From Gossypium raimondii (Eukaryota > Streptophyta > Magnoliopsida > Malvales > Malvaceae), in NCBI RefSeq assembly GCF_025698545.1, contig NC_068570.1:56253924-56317923 (forward strand): a stretch of 64,000 bases of DNA, given 5' to 3'. The notes below the pieces were generated by a model that was given only the letters and a program-made list of their open reading frames with translations, was not told the origin of the DNA and ran no database searches. Of this stretch, positions 50,031 to 62,608 are shown one piece after another (positions within the stretch are counted from its first letter, which is position 1; each line of letters opens with the position of its first letter). The translations under genes were made by a program, and so were the position numbers.

Positions 50031-51113
50031 GAATTGATTGGATCAATAATTAGTGGTTTGATTAGTTGGATATTAGTCCGATTTTGTAAACTTTAGTGGC
50101 ATAATAGGTTAGACTTTTCAAATTTTGTTCTTTGTATTGTGACATCTACCTTGCCCTCTAAATTAAAATTTTAATAATAAACTTAATATTTTTTTATTTA
50201 GATTTATTTATATAAATATTTTTGAGTTTTTTGTAATGGTAAAATGTATTAAATCTTTCAAAATTGCCGTATAAAAATATTTTTTATAAAATGCTCAAAT
50301 AAAAGTTATTAAGTTTTAATTCTTCGATATCTTTTCAAGTAGTATTTGATTTAATTATCATTTACTCTTTCAACATTTATTGGACAATTTTAAAAATAAA
50401 ATTTTATATGAATAATCAAAAGTTTAATCTTAATTTCATTATGTAATTTTATTAAAATATTTTAAAAATTATATATAGCAATAGAAATAGAGAATGATAG
50501 AAAATTAGTGAATGCACCCATTTCTAAATTATATACTAAATATTTAACGGCCATGATTAGAATAACTAAATTGAAAAAGAATTAGAGTGACCAAAACATG
50601 ATAAAATTTATTTTAAAGTGACTATTTTATGTTGTTTAGATTTTAATTCACATTTACAATTGTTTTACAAAAAAAAACCTGCACAATGGAATGCAAACAA
50701 AAAGTCGACGGTAATAGTTATAACAAAAACATTTTGAATAATTAAGTGACTTAAATAAAATTTTAAAATAATTCAATAATTATTTTATAATTTTTAAAGT
50801 TGAAAGATCTAAACTGACTAATAATTTAATAAATTTCAACCTACTTTTTCCTAAAAAAATTATCCTCTAAACACAAGCTCTCATGGTCAATAATTTTAGA
50901 ATTTGATCAAATCAATCACCAATTCTTGATTTCATCAAATCTATCAATACAATTCATATATATATATATATATATATATGAAAAGCATATCTGAGGAAAT
51001 GCATACAATAAAATCATAACTATAGTTCAATGGTGTGATTCTTGATTATATTAAGGTTTCCTACCAATTATTTTGGAATTTTCTTATTTCTTATTTCAAC
51101 CCCACATCCCTCT

Positions 51114-51157
<44 letters not shown>

Positions 51158-51844
51158 CAATAAAAATAAATTAATTAATAAATTTTAAGTATGATAACAA
51201 AAACTTGAATTAATACAGTTAGCCAGGTTCTCTCATTTTGATCTCTTGTCTAATCATATCCGACGATCGTAAACCACTCATATTTGGACATGAATATAAG
51301 AATACAATTCACATAACTTAGGAACACGATGAATGAAATATATTCATATCCAACATATCGAATATTCGACACTCACTCCCTAATACAAAGCTACTAACAT
51401 TTAACATAGGATTACATAGAGAGAGTTGCATGATTACACAAAGATAAGCAAAGATCCCACAAGTCTCCAGTGAAAGGGTACGTTAATCGGACGACTCTAC
51501 AGATACATGAAAATCTACTTGCTCTCAGAATACAAATGCTTAAAGCTACTAGCTATCCCCTCTAAATCACACCCTTACTAAACCGAGAATATAACCTCAC
51601 CAAGCACAACTCCATTTGGAAGATAACGATTGTCGCCGGTTCCAACATCAAATAGCCCGGATTCTCATGTTGCCAGCTTTCAACCCTGCACGTTAAACAA
51701 TGCCGGAATTCGACTCGTTCGCCTCTTCCATTTGGCTAAGCTTTTCTCCTGCTAGCATCAAACCTCAAAAGCACATTTTTCTACTTATTCCATGTTAACA
51801 TCTTTATTGTTCAGACAAACTAATTCCAGGATTGAAACTAACCG
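50030..51844. repeat. Duplicated block A, second copy
   Basis: It matches 15,890-17,768. Differences are mainly small indels and the length of the (AT)n tracts (about 50,957-50,980 and 51,118-51,153). The shared part ends at ATTGAAACTAACCG, directly before the SUVH fragment. Confidence 0.8.
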
Positions 51845-51854
51845 ATTGGGGTTA

Positions 51855-52238
51855 CTAAGGAAACCGAGTCCTCGGTCTTCCCCTTCCCCTTTTCTTGACA
51901 GGATACGAAGGAGCCGGTTTTTGTCCTTGATTAACATGTGTACCCATCGGTGAAACATTTTGGCCATTGGAAGTTTCAGCTGTAAATGGCCGAACCGGGG
52001 CAGGAGTTGGATTGATATCGTTTTGGTTAGGGTTAGGATTTGGGTTTGATCCACTAAATGGGAAAAATGGCGAAAACCCAGACGGGAAAGGTCCGTTAGG
52101 AGGAACGCAAACAAACGGAGGACCCTCGGATGGCTCCGGGAATATAGGAACCAAGGTTCGCACTGGTTTTACATCCAAAACTTCAGATTTATTGATTGAA
52201 TTTGGATGAACGGTGTTTCCACCCATCACTCCTTCCAT
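51855..52238 (-). pseudogene. SUVH1/SUVH3-like H3K9 methyltransferase gene, N-terminal fragment
   Basis: The minus-strand frame (127 codons) starts MEGVMGG. It has the SUVH N-terminal signature (KSEVLDVKPVRTLVPIFP, then GPPFVC and GPFPSGFSPFFPF), a Pro/Asn-rich linker and an AT-hook (KKRGRGRPR), and then ends at TAG 51,855-51,857. Intact SUVH proteins continue with SRA, pre-SET and SET domains, about 550 more residues. None of these is present in the downstream sequence, which is block A. The short product would bind AT-rich DNA at most and could not methylate histones. Whether it is expressed is unknown; a leader exon and intron seem to be present upstream. Confidence 0.8.
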
Positions 52239-53030
52239 TTCAAACGAAAATCAAGTCTTTCAACCACAAAATTTATGCAGTAACCCTAAAGCCCCAATGT
52301 GAACCAAAATTACAGCAATATTAGTCCTTTGAACCTTTTTCTTCAAAACCATGAAAAACCCATATAAGTGTCCTCCATCTTGACTTGTTTATGCACTAAA
52401 CAAAGCTCCTATGTGACCCAAAATTACACAAAGATCAGCACTTTGAACCCAAAATTCTCTCCCCTCTTTTTCTCTTCAAAACCCGTAAAAACCCACTTCA
52501 ATTCTTCACCTGTTTATGAACTAAACCACAAAAATTACAGAAAGATAAGCCCTTTGAACCACAAATTTCCCCTATCCTCGTCAAAACCCGGAAATACCCA
52601 CTTCAATTTTCACCATTCTTGACTTGTTTAAGCACTAAACCAAGCTCTTATGTGAACCCAAAAAATTTCCCCTTTTTCTTTCCTTCAAAACCAGGAAATA
52701 CCCATTCAGCAGCACTGAATCAATGTCCTATGTGGAAAAAAATATTACAGAAAAAAAAAAGAAATCAAATCTTTAAAATAAAACATTTCTTACAAACAAG
52801 AAAAATACCCATTCATTTTTCACGATTCCTGACCCTTTTTATGCCAAAAATAATAAATAAACAGAAAGTGTGAAGACAAAGAGATCTAGGGTTCTATCTT
52901 GAAAAAGGAAGCAATTATTATATATTTTTTAGCATAAAATATTAACACGAAATGGAATTGATGTTTACCTGAAGAAGAAGAAAAGCAAGAAAGCGAAGAA
53001 CAGTGGACCGCCTTTGAGGTGTTGATAGAT
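52239..53030 (-). repeat. Leader/intron of the SUVH fragment with tandem repeats
   Basis: About 52,260-52,870 holds three to four imperfect units of roughly 100-130 bases (phrases like GACTTGTTTATGCACTAAAC, TTTGAACC and CAAAACC). On the minus strand a splice donor (TTCAG|GTAAAC) sits at 52,968, so the repeats probably lie in a 5'-UTR intron, as is common for SUVH1-type genes. The small plus-strand frames here are not credible genes. Confidence 0.6.
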
Positions 53031-53059
53031 GGGATTTGGGGTGCTTAAAAGCTTTGTTC

Positions 53060-53091
53060 TAAGAATATATATATATATATATATTCTAAGA

Positions 53092-53123
<32 letters not shown>

Positions 53124-53225
53124 TTATATTTTTTCGTTCTCCTTCAGAATAAATAAAGAGATAAATATACCTACCCATGTGGGTGAAAATGAAATATACA
53201 TATACATATATATATATATATATAC
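53060..53225. repeat. (AT)n microsatellites
   Basis: TA runs at about 53,066-53,082, 53,092-53,119 and 53,199-53,223; the first two are separated by a repeated TCTAAGAA. Confidence 0.9.
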
Positions 53226-53552
53226 ACATTAAGTTTTTTCCATGTTAAATGGAATTATGTGGTGTAAAATTTTGAAAATATTTTTTTAAAATATTATATT
53301 TTAAAATAATAAATAAAAATGAAATAGTATTTTTTAACGAATGATTATTTTATTATTTTATTTTTATATTTTAAATTTAATTATTAATATCATTAAAGTT
53401 TATTTATTAAATTTACTAGTGAGAATTTTTTTATCATCTAACCGGAAAGTTACAAAATGATCATATAACTATTAGTAAATTTTTTATCACTTAATTTTAA
53501 AAATTACGAAATGATTACATAACTATTCAATTTTATCTTTTTATTAGTGACA

Positions 53553-53960
53553 ACTTTTAAAATTGATATAATAATAATTTTAACCCTTAATATTTATAAA
53601 TTATGTCGATTTAGTCTTAATTATAAAAATTTTAACTCTAAACATTAACACATTATGTAATTTGATCTTTTTCCATGATTTTATTTTTCTTTGTGACATT
53701 AAAGGTTACTTTTAAAAGAATGTGAAAAGATAAAAAATTATAATCTTGAATTTTAGAGTTTTTTTGTATATTTTCAATTAAATTTAACTAATAAATTTAT
53801 TTTTTAGCTTTTAGATGAAATAGCTACTACAAAATAAAATCTCTAAAGAGACCAAATCGACAATATGTAAATGTTGAGGCAAAATTTTAAAATTAAAATT
53901 ACGTTGACACATTGTATGAATATTGAGGTTAAAATTATTATTATATCAATTTTAAAAGGA
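53553..53960. repeat. Fold-back (MITE-like) element
   Basis: The arms about 53,553-53,600 and 53,913-53,959 are inverted copies over about 45 bases (CTTTTAAAATTGATATAATA read from each side), with only a few differences. The core is AT-rich and non-coding. The rest of 53,230-55,552 shows no gene. Confidence 0.7.
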
Positions 53961-55552
53961 TTACCCTGAAAACAAGCTTACTAATATTTGAATTATTACT
54001 TATCTAGTTTACTAAAAGGTAAAATTATAAATAAATATGAATTTAATAGAATTTTTTAATAAAGTTTACATTTTAAAATTTAAAAATAGAAAGACTGAAT
54101 TTTGAATATAAAAATATATTTAAACCTGGAAAAGTCAAGATTTAGGTGAAAGTTTGGAGATTTAGAAGTATGGGTTTTCTTTTTTTTTTTTTTTTTGCCC
54201 CAATCTCAAATTTGGGGTTTTCCAAGCTTTTGAAATTTTGAATTTGTTGATTGATAGCATGGGACCAACATACAGAACCGGGAAAAACAGAAGAAGTGAG
54301 TTACAGTGTTTAATTGGATATTTAATTTTAGTTATTAAATTCAATTATCACGCTATACATTTATATACACACACTACCAGTATGCCCTAGGGTTAGGGTT
54401 TTCCAATCTATTTCAGCTTTACATTTATTACGTTGCAGTGTGAAGACGTGTTTTACGTTCTTCCTTTCTTTCCCATAAAGAAATTGTCTTCTTTTTTCTT
54501 TTTCTTTTTTTTTTTGTTTATTAAACTTATTTTTAAGGTTTCAATGGATTCCATTCGACGACTCTCTATCTCTATTTTTTATATAAAATTTTTATTTATT
54601 ATAAATATAAACATATGTTTTATCAAGTATAATATAATGTAAAATAGACAGATAATTAAATAAAACCAGATGTATATGTAGGTGATGAGAGAGAAATTCA
54701 GGCATTGCCATATAAATTATATTTAAAACACTTAAAATGTATTTCTCGTTTATTTAAAATTTAATTTTCTTACTTTTTCACATTAAAATATAAGTTCAAT
54801 GATTGACACAATTAAAATTCTTTTGTCGAATACATTATAACATCATTTTTTAATTACATGATTATCAAATATTTTTAAATTTTACACCAAAGTTAATAAT
54901 ATTAATAATTAAATTTGAAACTTGAAAAATACAAGCTATATTCTTAATTTACACAAAAAAAATATAGAAATGAGTACAAGAGTTAATTTTTTAAAATAAA
55001 AATAGAGTATATTCTTAATTTACAAAAAAAATATAAATATATAGAAATTTATGGTATATATTAATCATTAAAAATATTGTGTATATATAAAATTTAAGTT
55101 CATTCATACCATGAATGGCTCATTCAACCAAGCAATATAGTCCAACGTAGCAAAATATGTAATATCAAAAAGGGGAGTGTGGAGTGTCAATTAACTCCAT
55201 AGAGTAACCATTTCGCACCCAAATGCATAACAACTTTTTAACTTAATTCCAAAGAAGATTGGTTCAGGCATCACATTCTACCATCGATCTATTTATCTAT
55301 CTATCGATTCGTTCGATTTTTTTTTTTAATAAAATTGTAGTGGTAGTTCATTTCTATACCAAAATTCCCTAACATCGTTTAGATAGACTACCAAGAAATG
55401 CTCCTTTGCCTATCACCGTTGCCGATGGAGGGAACCGAAAACCCATCAGCAAAACTGCCTTTCAACCACTTGGATGCTACCCTCAATCTCTAGTTACTGA
55501 AAGGCTGATAATTTAGTTCAAAAGAGTCTTTGCTTGTTGTGTTAAAAACAGA
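53961..55552. other. Gene-free AT-rich stretch beyond the HSP70-17 3' end
   Basis: No domain-bearing frame is seen. The part from about 55,300 is probably the 3' UTR and terminator of HSP70-17 on the minus strand; an exact poly(A) site cannot be read. Confidence 0.5.
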
Positions 55553-58500
55553 TTATAACTCGTCGTGGGGCTCGGATCCTCCTTTTACTTTTTCGTTGGT
55601 CGAGCTATCTGAGTCCCCCGCGGGTTTGTCATTTTCAGAGGTATCCTTCTCAGAACTGGTTGTGTTCTCTGATTTGGTCTCAGTTTCATTCTTTACGGGC
55701 TTCTCGACTTTAGGTTTTGGCTTGGGAATTCTCTTGATACTTGCAGCCTAAACCAATAGCAATATATTAAACACAAGCTAGGCACATTGAAGCAAACTAA
55801 TAAGTATAAGTATCGTTTTTTCTGGCATTGATCAACTAGAACAGGCAGCAATACCTTGTCTTGCAAATTGAACACCTTCTCGTATACTTCTTCAGATGTG
55901 AAAACAGGTGTGCTGTATCCAGACGTCCTGGACAGAAGGTTGACATGATAGTTGTCAAATTGAACATGTAAGAAAAGGTTCAAAAGCAGGATTAAAAGAG
56001 AACCATAACGAATATATGTTCTGCTCAGAGCATTTGACAAAAATATTATGACCATTAAGTTTCGGATCAAGAAAAGCAAATATTCAATAATAAAAAGGCC
56101 GCAAAAATTGTCCACCAGTAATGATTTGAATGTTTAGCATAAAAGAAACCAGTTCCAGAAAACTATAAGAACTCAAACAAAATAATCTACGGGGGAGAAA
56201 GAAGATCAGAAAAGGTATGGCATCATTAAGGGCTATGTTACTTGGACTCTGATATGACTAGGTTATAGGGGACTATGGTGTCATCAATTATTTTTCAAGA
56301 TTTCCATAATTTTGGAAGGTCGATGAAGGATCATATCCTCATATCCTATACCTACAACGAGACATGGATTGGACATGGCTACTAAAAGAAAAGTGAAATG
56401 GACACGGATGCTTCACGAAAAATAAATCAAAGAAATACAGATTAAGGGTCCACAAGGGCGAGCACAAAAAACGAGTCATAACTGGGCAGGGTCATCACTC
56501 ATCATAACCATTTTATCATAAATGGGCTAAACAGGTCCCTCCTTGGCACTTATCTTACAATGAGAGGAGCCAAGTCTGGCTCCTGCGGGCCAAATCATAT
56601 GGGGAAAATCCTTATTCTTCCAACCCAAAAATCATTGTATCTTCATTAAATTCAAAAAAAAAACCCTAACTTTAATGATCTAAATAATTCAAAAATAATA
56701 TAAGTTATTATGATGTCCGTGTCTCTTTTACTTTCTCAGTTTTCTTTTGCCAAAAGGTACCTTTTCCTATTTTATCTTTCACCTATGCAGATGATCTATA
56801 TAATACTTTAGAGAGAGGTCAGTGTATGCACATAAAAATATATATTTCTAAAGATCCAACATCTCACTGTGCTATATGAATGACTTCGAACATAATACTA
56901 AGAGCAATAACTTACTTCTTTTGCTCTGCCTCCTTCTCATCCAACCAAGTCTTCAACTTGTCCATACTGGTTGACAACTGAAAAGCAAAATGTTTAGAAG
57001 TTTTTGCCACAGATTAAGCAGATACCTAATCTAGAAAATATCACACAGAGAACTTCAAAAGTGAACAAATACCTCGTCTATTCTGTCTTTTGGCAGCCAG
57101 GGTTTTTCTGTCTCCCACCCACGAATAGTCTACACAGATACCCACAAAAGTAAATATCCGTATATCAGTTAACTAAACCTTTTTTGTCTCAGAGATGATG
57201 GTCTTTTGATAGATGGGTCTGAATTCTGATTTATTAAGGCATAACAACTACATAAAACCTTATAGGTAACATTTAGTAGAAAGCATGTCACAGATAAACA
57301 ATCTGATGTACCTGTTTCAAGTCAGAGAGATATTGTCGAGCAACTTCTACCGCTTCTGGCCGTGCAGTCAACTCCTTAAATCTACACATTCGTTAGTCAT
57401 AGAAATTGTTTCAGTCCACCATTAAGCCCTTTTAATGGAAAATTGTTCAGATTATATTGTCACATTTAAAAACGAAAAAATAATCCCAAGAAAAAAGAGG
57501 ATACCGGAAAAATATTGGATCAGCTGTTGCTTTTAATGAATTTAGACGATCTTGAAACTCCGAGGCACTCGCATCTTCACCATCAGTATACAACCATTCT
57601 TGAACCTGAAAAAAGAATGCTCTATGCTTAGTTTTTATGAGTGAACTTACTAAAACAATCTCTGAAAAGATGGTACTCACCTCATCAAGCTTTTTGATAA
57701 CAGATTGGCGTTCATCATTTGAAGATACTTTTTCAAAGTCTTCAGATGTTTCAAGCTGAAAAAAATACGGAACATATTACTAAAACTGAATTTGTTCGCT
57801 AAAAGAAAGATTGTATGCCACAGACAAATAAAAAACTCATACAATAGACCAGACAGTGAAAAATTAAATAAAGTGCAGAAACTAAAACAATTTCCGTATG
57901 CAGAAAATCTGAAAAAAGGGTGAGACATAACTCAAAAAACATCCATCATGACAGAAAGCAAATATAACAGCTAAATAAAATTAAACAGAAAAACAAAAAC
58001 CCACACCTTCTCTTTCGTAGCATATATATATTCTTCAAGGTTATTTTTTAACTCTGCAGTTCTTCTTCGCTCTGCATCCTTCTTGTCCAATGCTTCCAAT
58101 CTACGTTTAGCTTCAGCCAAAGATTCTTTTGAAAGAGGCATTCCAGGTCCTGTTGTTTTCTCCACTATCTGCAGAGAAAAGAAAATGGGAAGAGGGATAA
58201 GATAAAAAAGCAACAGTAATGAGCTAATACAAAAAAATATATTCTAGCAAAAGCAAGGCAAATAATTGCATGTAACTAAATGTTCCAACATTGTGGGCAC
58301 CTTCAGTGGAATTTTGAAGGTCCGCTTCTTTAGTTTTCTTTCTGTACCAAGATCCGTTGTGCTTGGTTCTTCAACAGTACTGTTAGACCCATTACTAACT
58401 CCGCCATCTGACTCCGAGTTACTGTTACTTTCTTCAGAAGTGCTGTTAGCACCATTGTCAACAGAAGCATTGGGGGAAGCACTGGTTGTGTTCTCTACAG

Positions 58501-61500
58501 TCAAATTCTTTTTAGGAACTTCTATCCATTCTGTTATTTGGATAACAGCATCTGCTTGATCCAAAGAAAGAATTCCACTTCTACTAAGAGAGAAATGCAA
58601 GTTTGTTTTGATGGGAGCAGACAAATTCCTTGATGAGTACCTGCATAAGGCAGATAATAAAACACCTCCGATTATTTCTTGCAGAAGTAGTAAAATAAAA
58701 TTATAATAAAGCATCAAGTAGGTTTTTTTCTATGAATTAATTCATAATGTCACCATAACTGATAAGTTCACATTTGACCCTCACCCTCCCAACCAAAAAG
58801 TATGAGGTCTTTCCTAAGTCATTTTCATTTGTTTCAAATGTTATGATACCAGATCTTTTATACAGTCTCAAAATCCCCTTCAAAAGAAACTAAACCAAAC
58901 TATTAACACCGAATCATTGAAAGGTGACAAAGATCTGCATAGATCCTTACTTCTCAGCTGTATCTGTTAAACCAGACACCGCATAGTGAGCAAATACAGG
59001 AGAGGTAATCCTTGGAGGTAAAAGATCTTCACGATCATAGGCAAGTGATACTTCAAAATCTTTACCGTGATTAATGGACTTGAAAATCTGTAAATGAAAA
59101 ATCAGGCATTACCGTTAGTAAAACTACTAAGAAGATAAGTACTCCTTTTAAACCCTACCTCTACAAGGGTTCAAACAACACACTGTTTTACCTTGCTGGG
59201 AAGTTTTTTCATCCTTGGAACAAGTAAAAGCCTGGTCGCCTCATCTTTTGAGAGATCAGCCCCATCTAATTCAACAACAAAACCATAGGAGGAACCATCA
59301 ACCATCCCCAGCTTACGATTCAACTTAATTCCATCACTTAAATTTGCAGCATGTAGTGCAGAACCAAGAACGATAGCTTCATCAGCATCGAGATGTTTGT
59401 CTAGATCTTTCCTTCCAAAATATTCCTGAAGCGTAGCCTGTTAAGGAAAACAGAAACAAGAATAAGATTTTATACCACACCTTCTCATGTATAAAAATGT
59501 GAACCTTCGACAAAAATGCAACTAGGTAAGTAAACCTTCTTCTTTCAATTCTTTTAATGATTCGTTTCTGCACAAATGCAACAGGGGAAAATGTAGAACA
59601 AACCTGCAACTTTGGAACTCTAGTAGCACCTCCAATCAGCTCAACAGCATATATGTCATCAGCTTTAAGACCTGAATGCTTAAGCACTTCTTTTACAGGT
59701 ACAAGAGATTTATCCCAAAGATCTGCACAGAGCTCTTCAAACTTCTCACGAGTTATGGTGCTCCTGAAGGGAAGAAAGAAAAAAAAAGCAAATTCAGACA
59801 AGCACAAGCACAAGCATAGCACCCAAAGATTACCACAAGTTCCAGATAATGTTCAAACTTATTTTCTCTGTGATTGTGTGACGAAATCATTGCATGACGC
59901 CTATGCACTCTTTCTAGCTTAGAATTTTGTTGTTCATTTAATTTTCTCTATTTATTTAATATTCAAATTACGAAGTATCCATAAATATAGACACCTAGCT
60001 GTCCACTACCATTTATTTGATAAGAAAAAGCAAAACAATTTATAACTTCTAAGGACAGGATGAGAATGAATGGGTAAAGAACAATTAATAGATTTTTTTA
60101 TCATTTTTGCGAACTCCACAGAAACGATGATATTTCCTAAAGGAAAGATTTAAGGCCCTAAAGGGGAAGGTCAAAGAGAGCAATATCTATAAATTGTTCA
60201 CAGATTCTTACATGATATCCTGGCATTAATAAGATAAAAATATGAAACAAGTTAGAAGAGAAAACAGAAAACTAGAAGAAGCAAATGTTGATCCCAAAAG
60301 TACTCAAGCAGTTAAGACTAGTCAACAGTTTTAGAGAAACAGTAAACATCTCAATCCTTGGCTTCAATCATAAGTTTTTTTCCTAAGAAGAATATGAAAC
60401 AAAGTCATACTCTATCTCAAGTTTTTCTATCATGGACAAGAAATACACAAATCCATACATAAGCATGTACCTAGAATTAGATAAGATGATTTAAAGGCTA
60501 CATACCTGAAATCCCGATCATCATAGAGGGATTCAACAGATATTGGAGCTGCTGTATTTGCACTTAAAATTTCTTTTGTACGCTTAACCTGTTTCTTCAA
60601 CTTAGCCATTGCCTTGGGATGCTTCCTCACATCGACCCCATTTCCAACTTGTTTATTGAACTCATCTGCAAAATACTCCACCAGCCGTAATTCCATGTTC
60701 TGTCCTCCTAGTTCTGAGTCCCATCTAACATCCTTCACCTGAAAAAGATGTTAAATGTCAAAGAACATGGAAACAATATCCAGATATGGTATGATGAGAC
60801 ATTTAACTGTGAGACCAGATTGGAATAATAGGCAACAGCTGGTTATCAGAAGAGTAAATCCGAAGTCCATTCGATATTGTCCTAGGAAGAAAGCAGACGC
60901 AGGAGCAGTCCTCCTTTTGGAACAACTATCAGTAGAAAAGCATTTTAAAAAGTGAAGGGTTTTTAAAAGGTTCTTGTTAAGTGGAAATATAAGTCAGCAA
61001 GAAATAAATTGTGGATTACAGTGATGAAATTACAGCACTATTAAATCTTTTACCAACTTTCAGTAAGCTTAAGCTCAATCAGACCCATTCTTCTCAGCAT
61101 GGAAGGTATTGATGCAGTCAACGAAAAGCCTTATTAAAGAATAAAGATTCGCTCCTAATGCCAAATAAAAGAATAGACTACTGGATCCGTTAGAAACAGC
61201 GAAGCTTTTAAGAGAAACCTAAGCTTTTAGCATCTTGGTATTCCTAATCATAGAATTGTTAACAGAATAAAGAAATCAATGATCAATCCAATTCACTGAT
61301 TTGATTACAGATTATCAATCACCTTCTATTGACTAAAAGAATAAAACTAATGATCTTATCTAATTCATCGATTTAATTAAAGTTTACCAATTATCCTCTT
61401 TTGATTAACAGAATAAAGAATCAATGATCAATCTAATTCACTGAATTACAGATTATCAACAATCAGATTTCAATTCCTAACAATTGCATTCATTACAAAC

Positions 61501-62394
61501 CCTATAACTCATTAACATATCATCAACACTAACACTAAGAGATTTCAAGTTGGATGCTTAACAGTTTAAAGACAATAGCAAAAAGTAAGTTCCATATGCG
61601 TTTTAAAATTGTAAAGTTTTTTTGCTTTTTACCTGAAATTGGTTGACAGAAACAGTTTTCCCGAACTCCTTAGAATTATAAGCAGAATAAAAAACAAGAG
61701 CTGCATAAGTACTACTCGAACCCATATCATACAAAATCACATGCCTCGACTCATTCGAGAAATCTTTATCGATCCCATACTGTAATGCCGCCCCCGAATG
61801 CTCGTTTATCAGCGAAATGACGTTTATTCCGGCCATTTCCGCCGCCTTCAACAACCCTTTCCTCTCCGCCTGTCCGAAATACGGCGGCACCGAAATCACC
61901 GCATCTTTAACCGTCACTTTAGAATGAAACTCCGCCAAATTCGACGCGTACTTCAAAATCATCCCTAACAACTCCTCAACGGAGTAACTAACATCGCTCG
62001 AAACTCGAATCTTGGCAGCGCCTCTAGAATCTTCAACTACATCAAACGGAAGGTACATTGAATCGGCGGAGCGCTTGACGTCTTGATAGGGCTTCCCAAT
62101 CATGTCTCGAAGATTGGAGAACACTTTGTCGGGATAACGAGCAACGATCCCGGCGGCTTCTTCACCGAGCAAGCGAGTCTCCGATTGGAATGCGACCAAG
62201 GCTGGGGATTTCCGCTTGGACATCTCGTTGATGGCTATGGTGATCGGACTTTGGCCAGGTTTCAGATTCACGACGGCCACTTTTAGCCATTCTGAACCTA
62301 GATCTATGCTTGAAACAGCCGATTCCGACCTAATTAGGAATAACGATAGCAGGGATAAGAATATCCCTAATCGGAATAGCATATTCTTCCTCAA
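55553..62394 (-). CDS. HSP70-17: Heat shock 70 kDa protein 17 (ER GRP170/HYOU1-type chaperone), 14 exons
   Basis: Exons on the minus strand: 62394-61633, 60738-60506, 59763-59604, 59437-59192, 59087-58951, 58640-58301, 58168-58007, 57755-57681, 57605-57505, 57381-57312, 57129-57073, 56977-56926, 55927-55856, 55746-55553. All junctions are GT-AG and the phases join without a break, giving 886 aa (Arabidopsis HSP70-17 is about 867). Residues 1 to about 26 are a signal peptide. The ATPase domain follows (IDLGSEWLKVAVVN, DAVISVPPYFGQAERKGLL, LINEHSGAAL, IGGATRVPKLQ). After it come the peptide-binding part, an acidic Asn/Ser-rich loop with several N-glycosylation sequons (exon 6) and a long helical C-terminus. 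The protein ends HDEL, the ER-retention signal. It should act in the ER lumen as a co-chaperone and nucleotide-exchange factor for BiP. A second Met at residue 5 is an alternative start. Confidence 0.95.
61258..61465. repeat. Tandem repeats in HSP70-17 intron 1
   Basis: About three imperfect units of some 70 bases (AACAGAATAAAGAATCAATG ... AATTCACTGA ... CAGATTATCAA) lie in the 894-bp first intron. Confidence 0.7.
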
Positions 62395-62514
62395 ATGTGT
62401 TACTTACAATTTTTTTTTTTTTTTCTAAAGTAATTTGAGAGAAGACTTCAGAGAAGAGGCGAAGGTTCTTGACGCAGTGAGTCAGGGAGGGGCTGCTGCA
62501 GATCGAGTTCTGGT

Positions 62515-62522
62515 TATTTATA
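62515..62522 (-). promoter_or_regulatory. TATA box of HSP70-17
   Basis: TATAAATA on the minus strand lies about 120 bases before the ATG. Confidence 0.65.
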
Positions 62523-62547
62523 CCGTGAGCTGACTAGGGAGTGTGTT

Positions 62548-62608
62548 TGACGTGGAGAGTATAAAATGTCCTATAAGAAGAAGCCACGTGGAATAACTGG
62601 CACGTGGC
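62548..62608 (-). promoter_or_regulatory. Cluster of three ACGT-core boxes in the HSP70-17 promoter
   Basis: TGACGTGG lies at 62,548-62,555 (plus strand), CCACGTGG at 62,584-62,591 and GGCACGTGGC at 62,599-62,608. TGACGTGG matches the unfolded-protein-response element core bound by plant bZIP60/bZIP28. CACGTG G-boxes bind bZIP or bHLH factors. The position, 26 to 94 bases above the TATA box, and the encoded ER chaperone fit UPR control. Binding is inferred, not shown. Confidence 0.65.
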
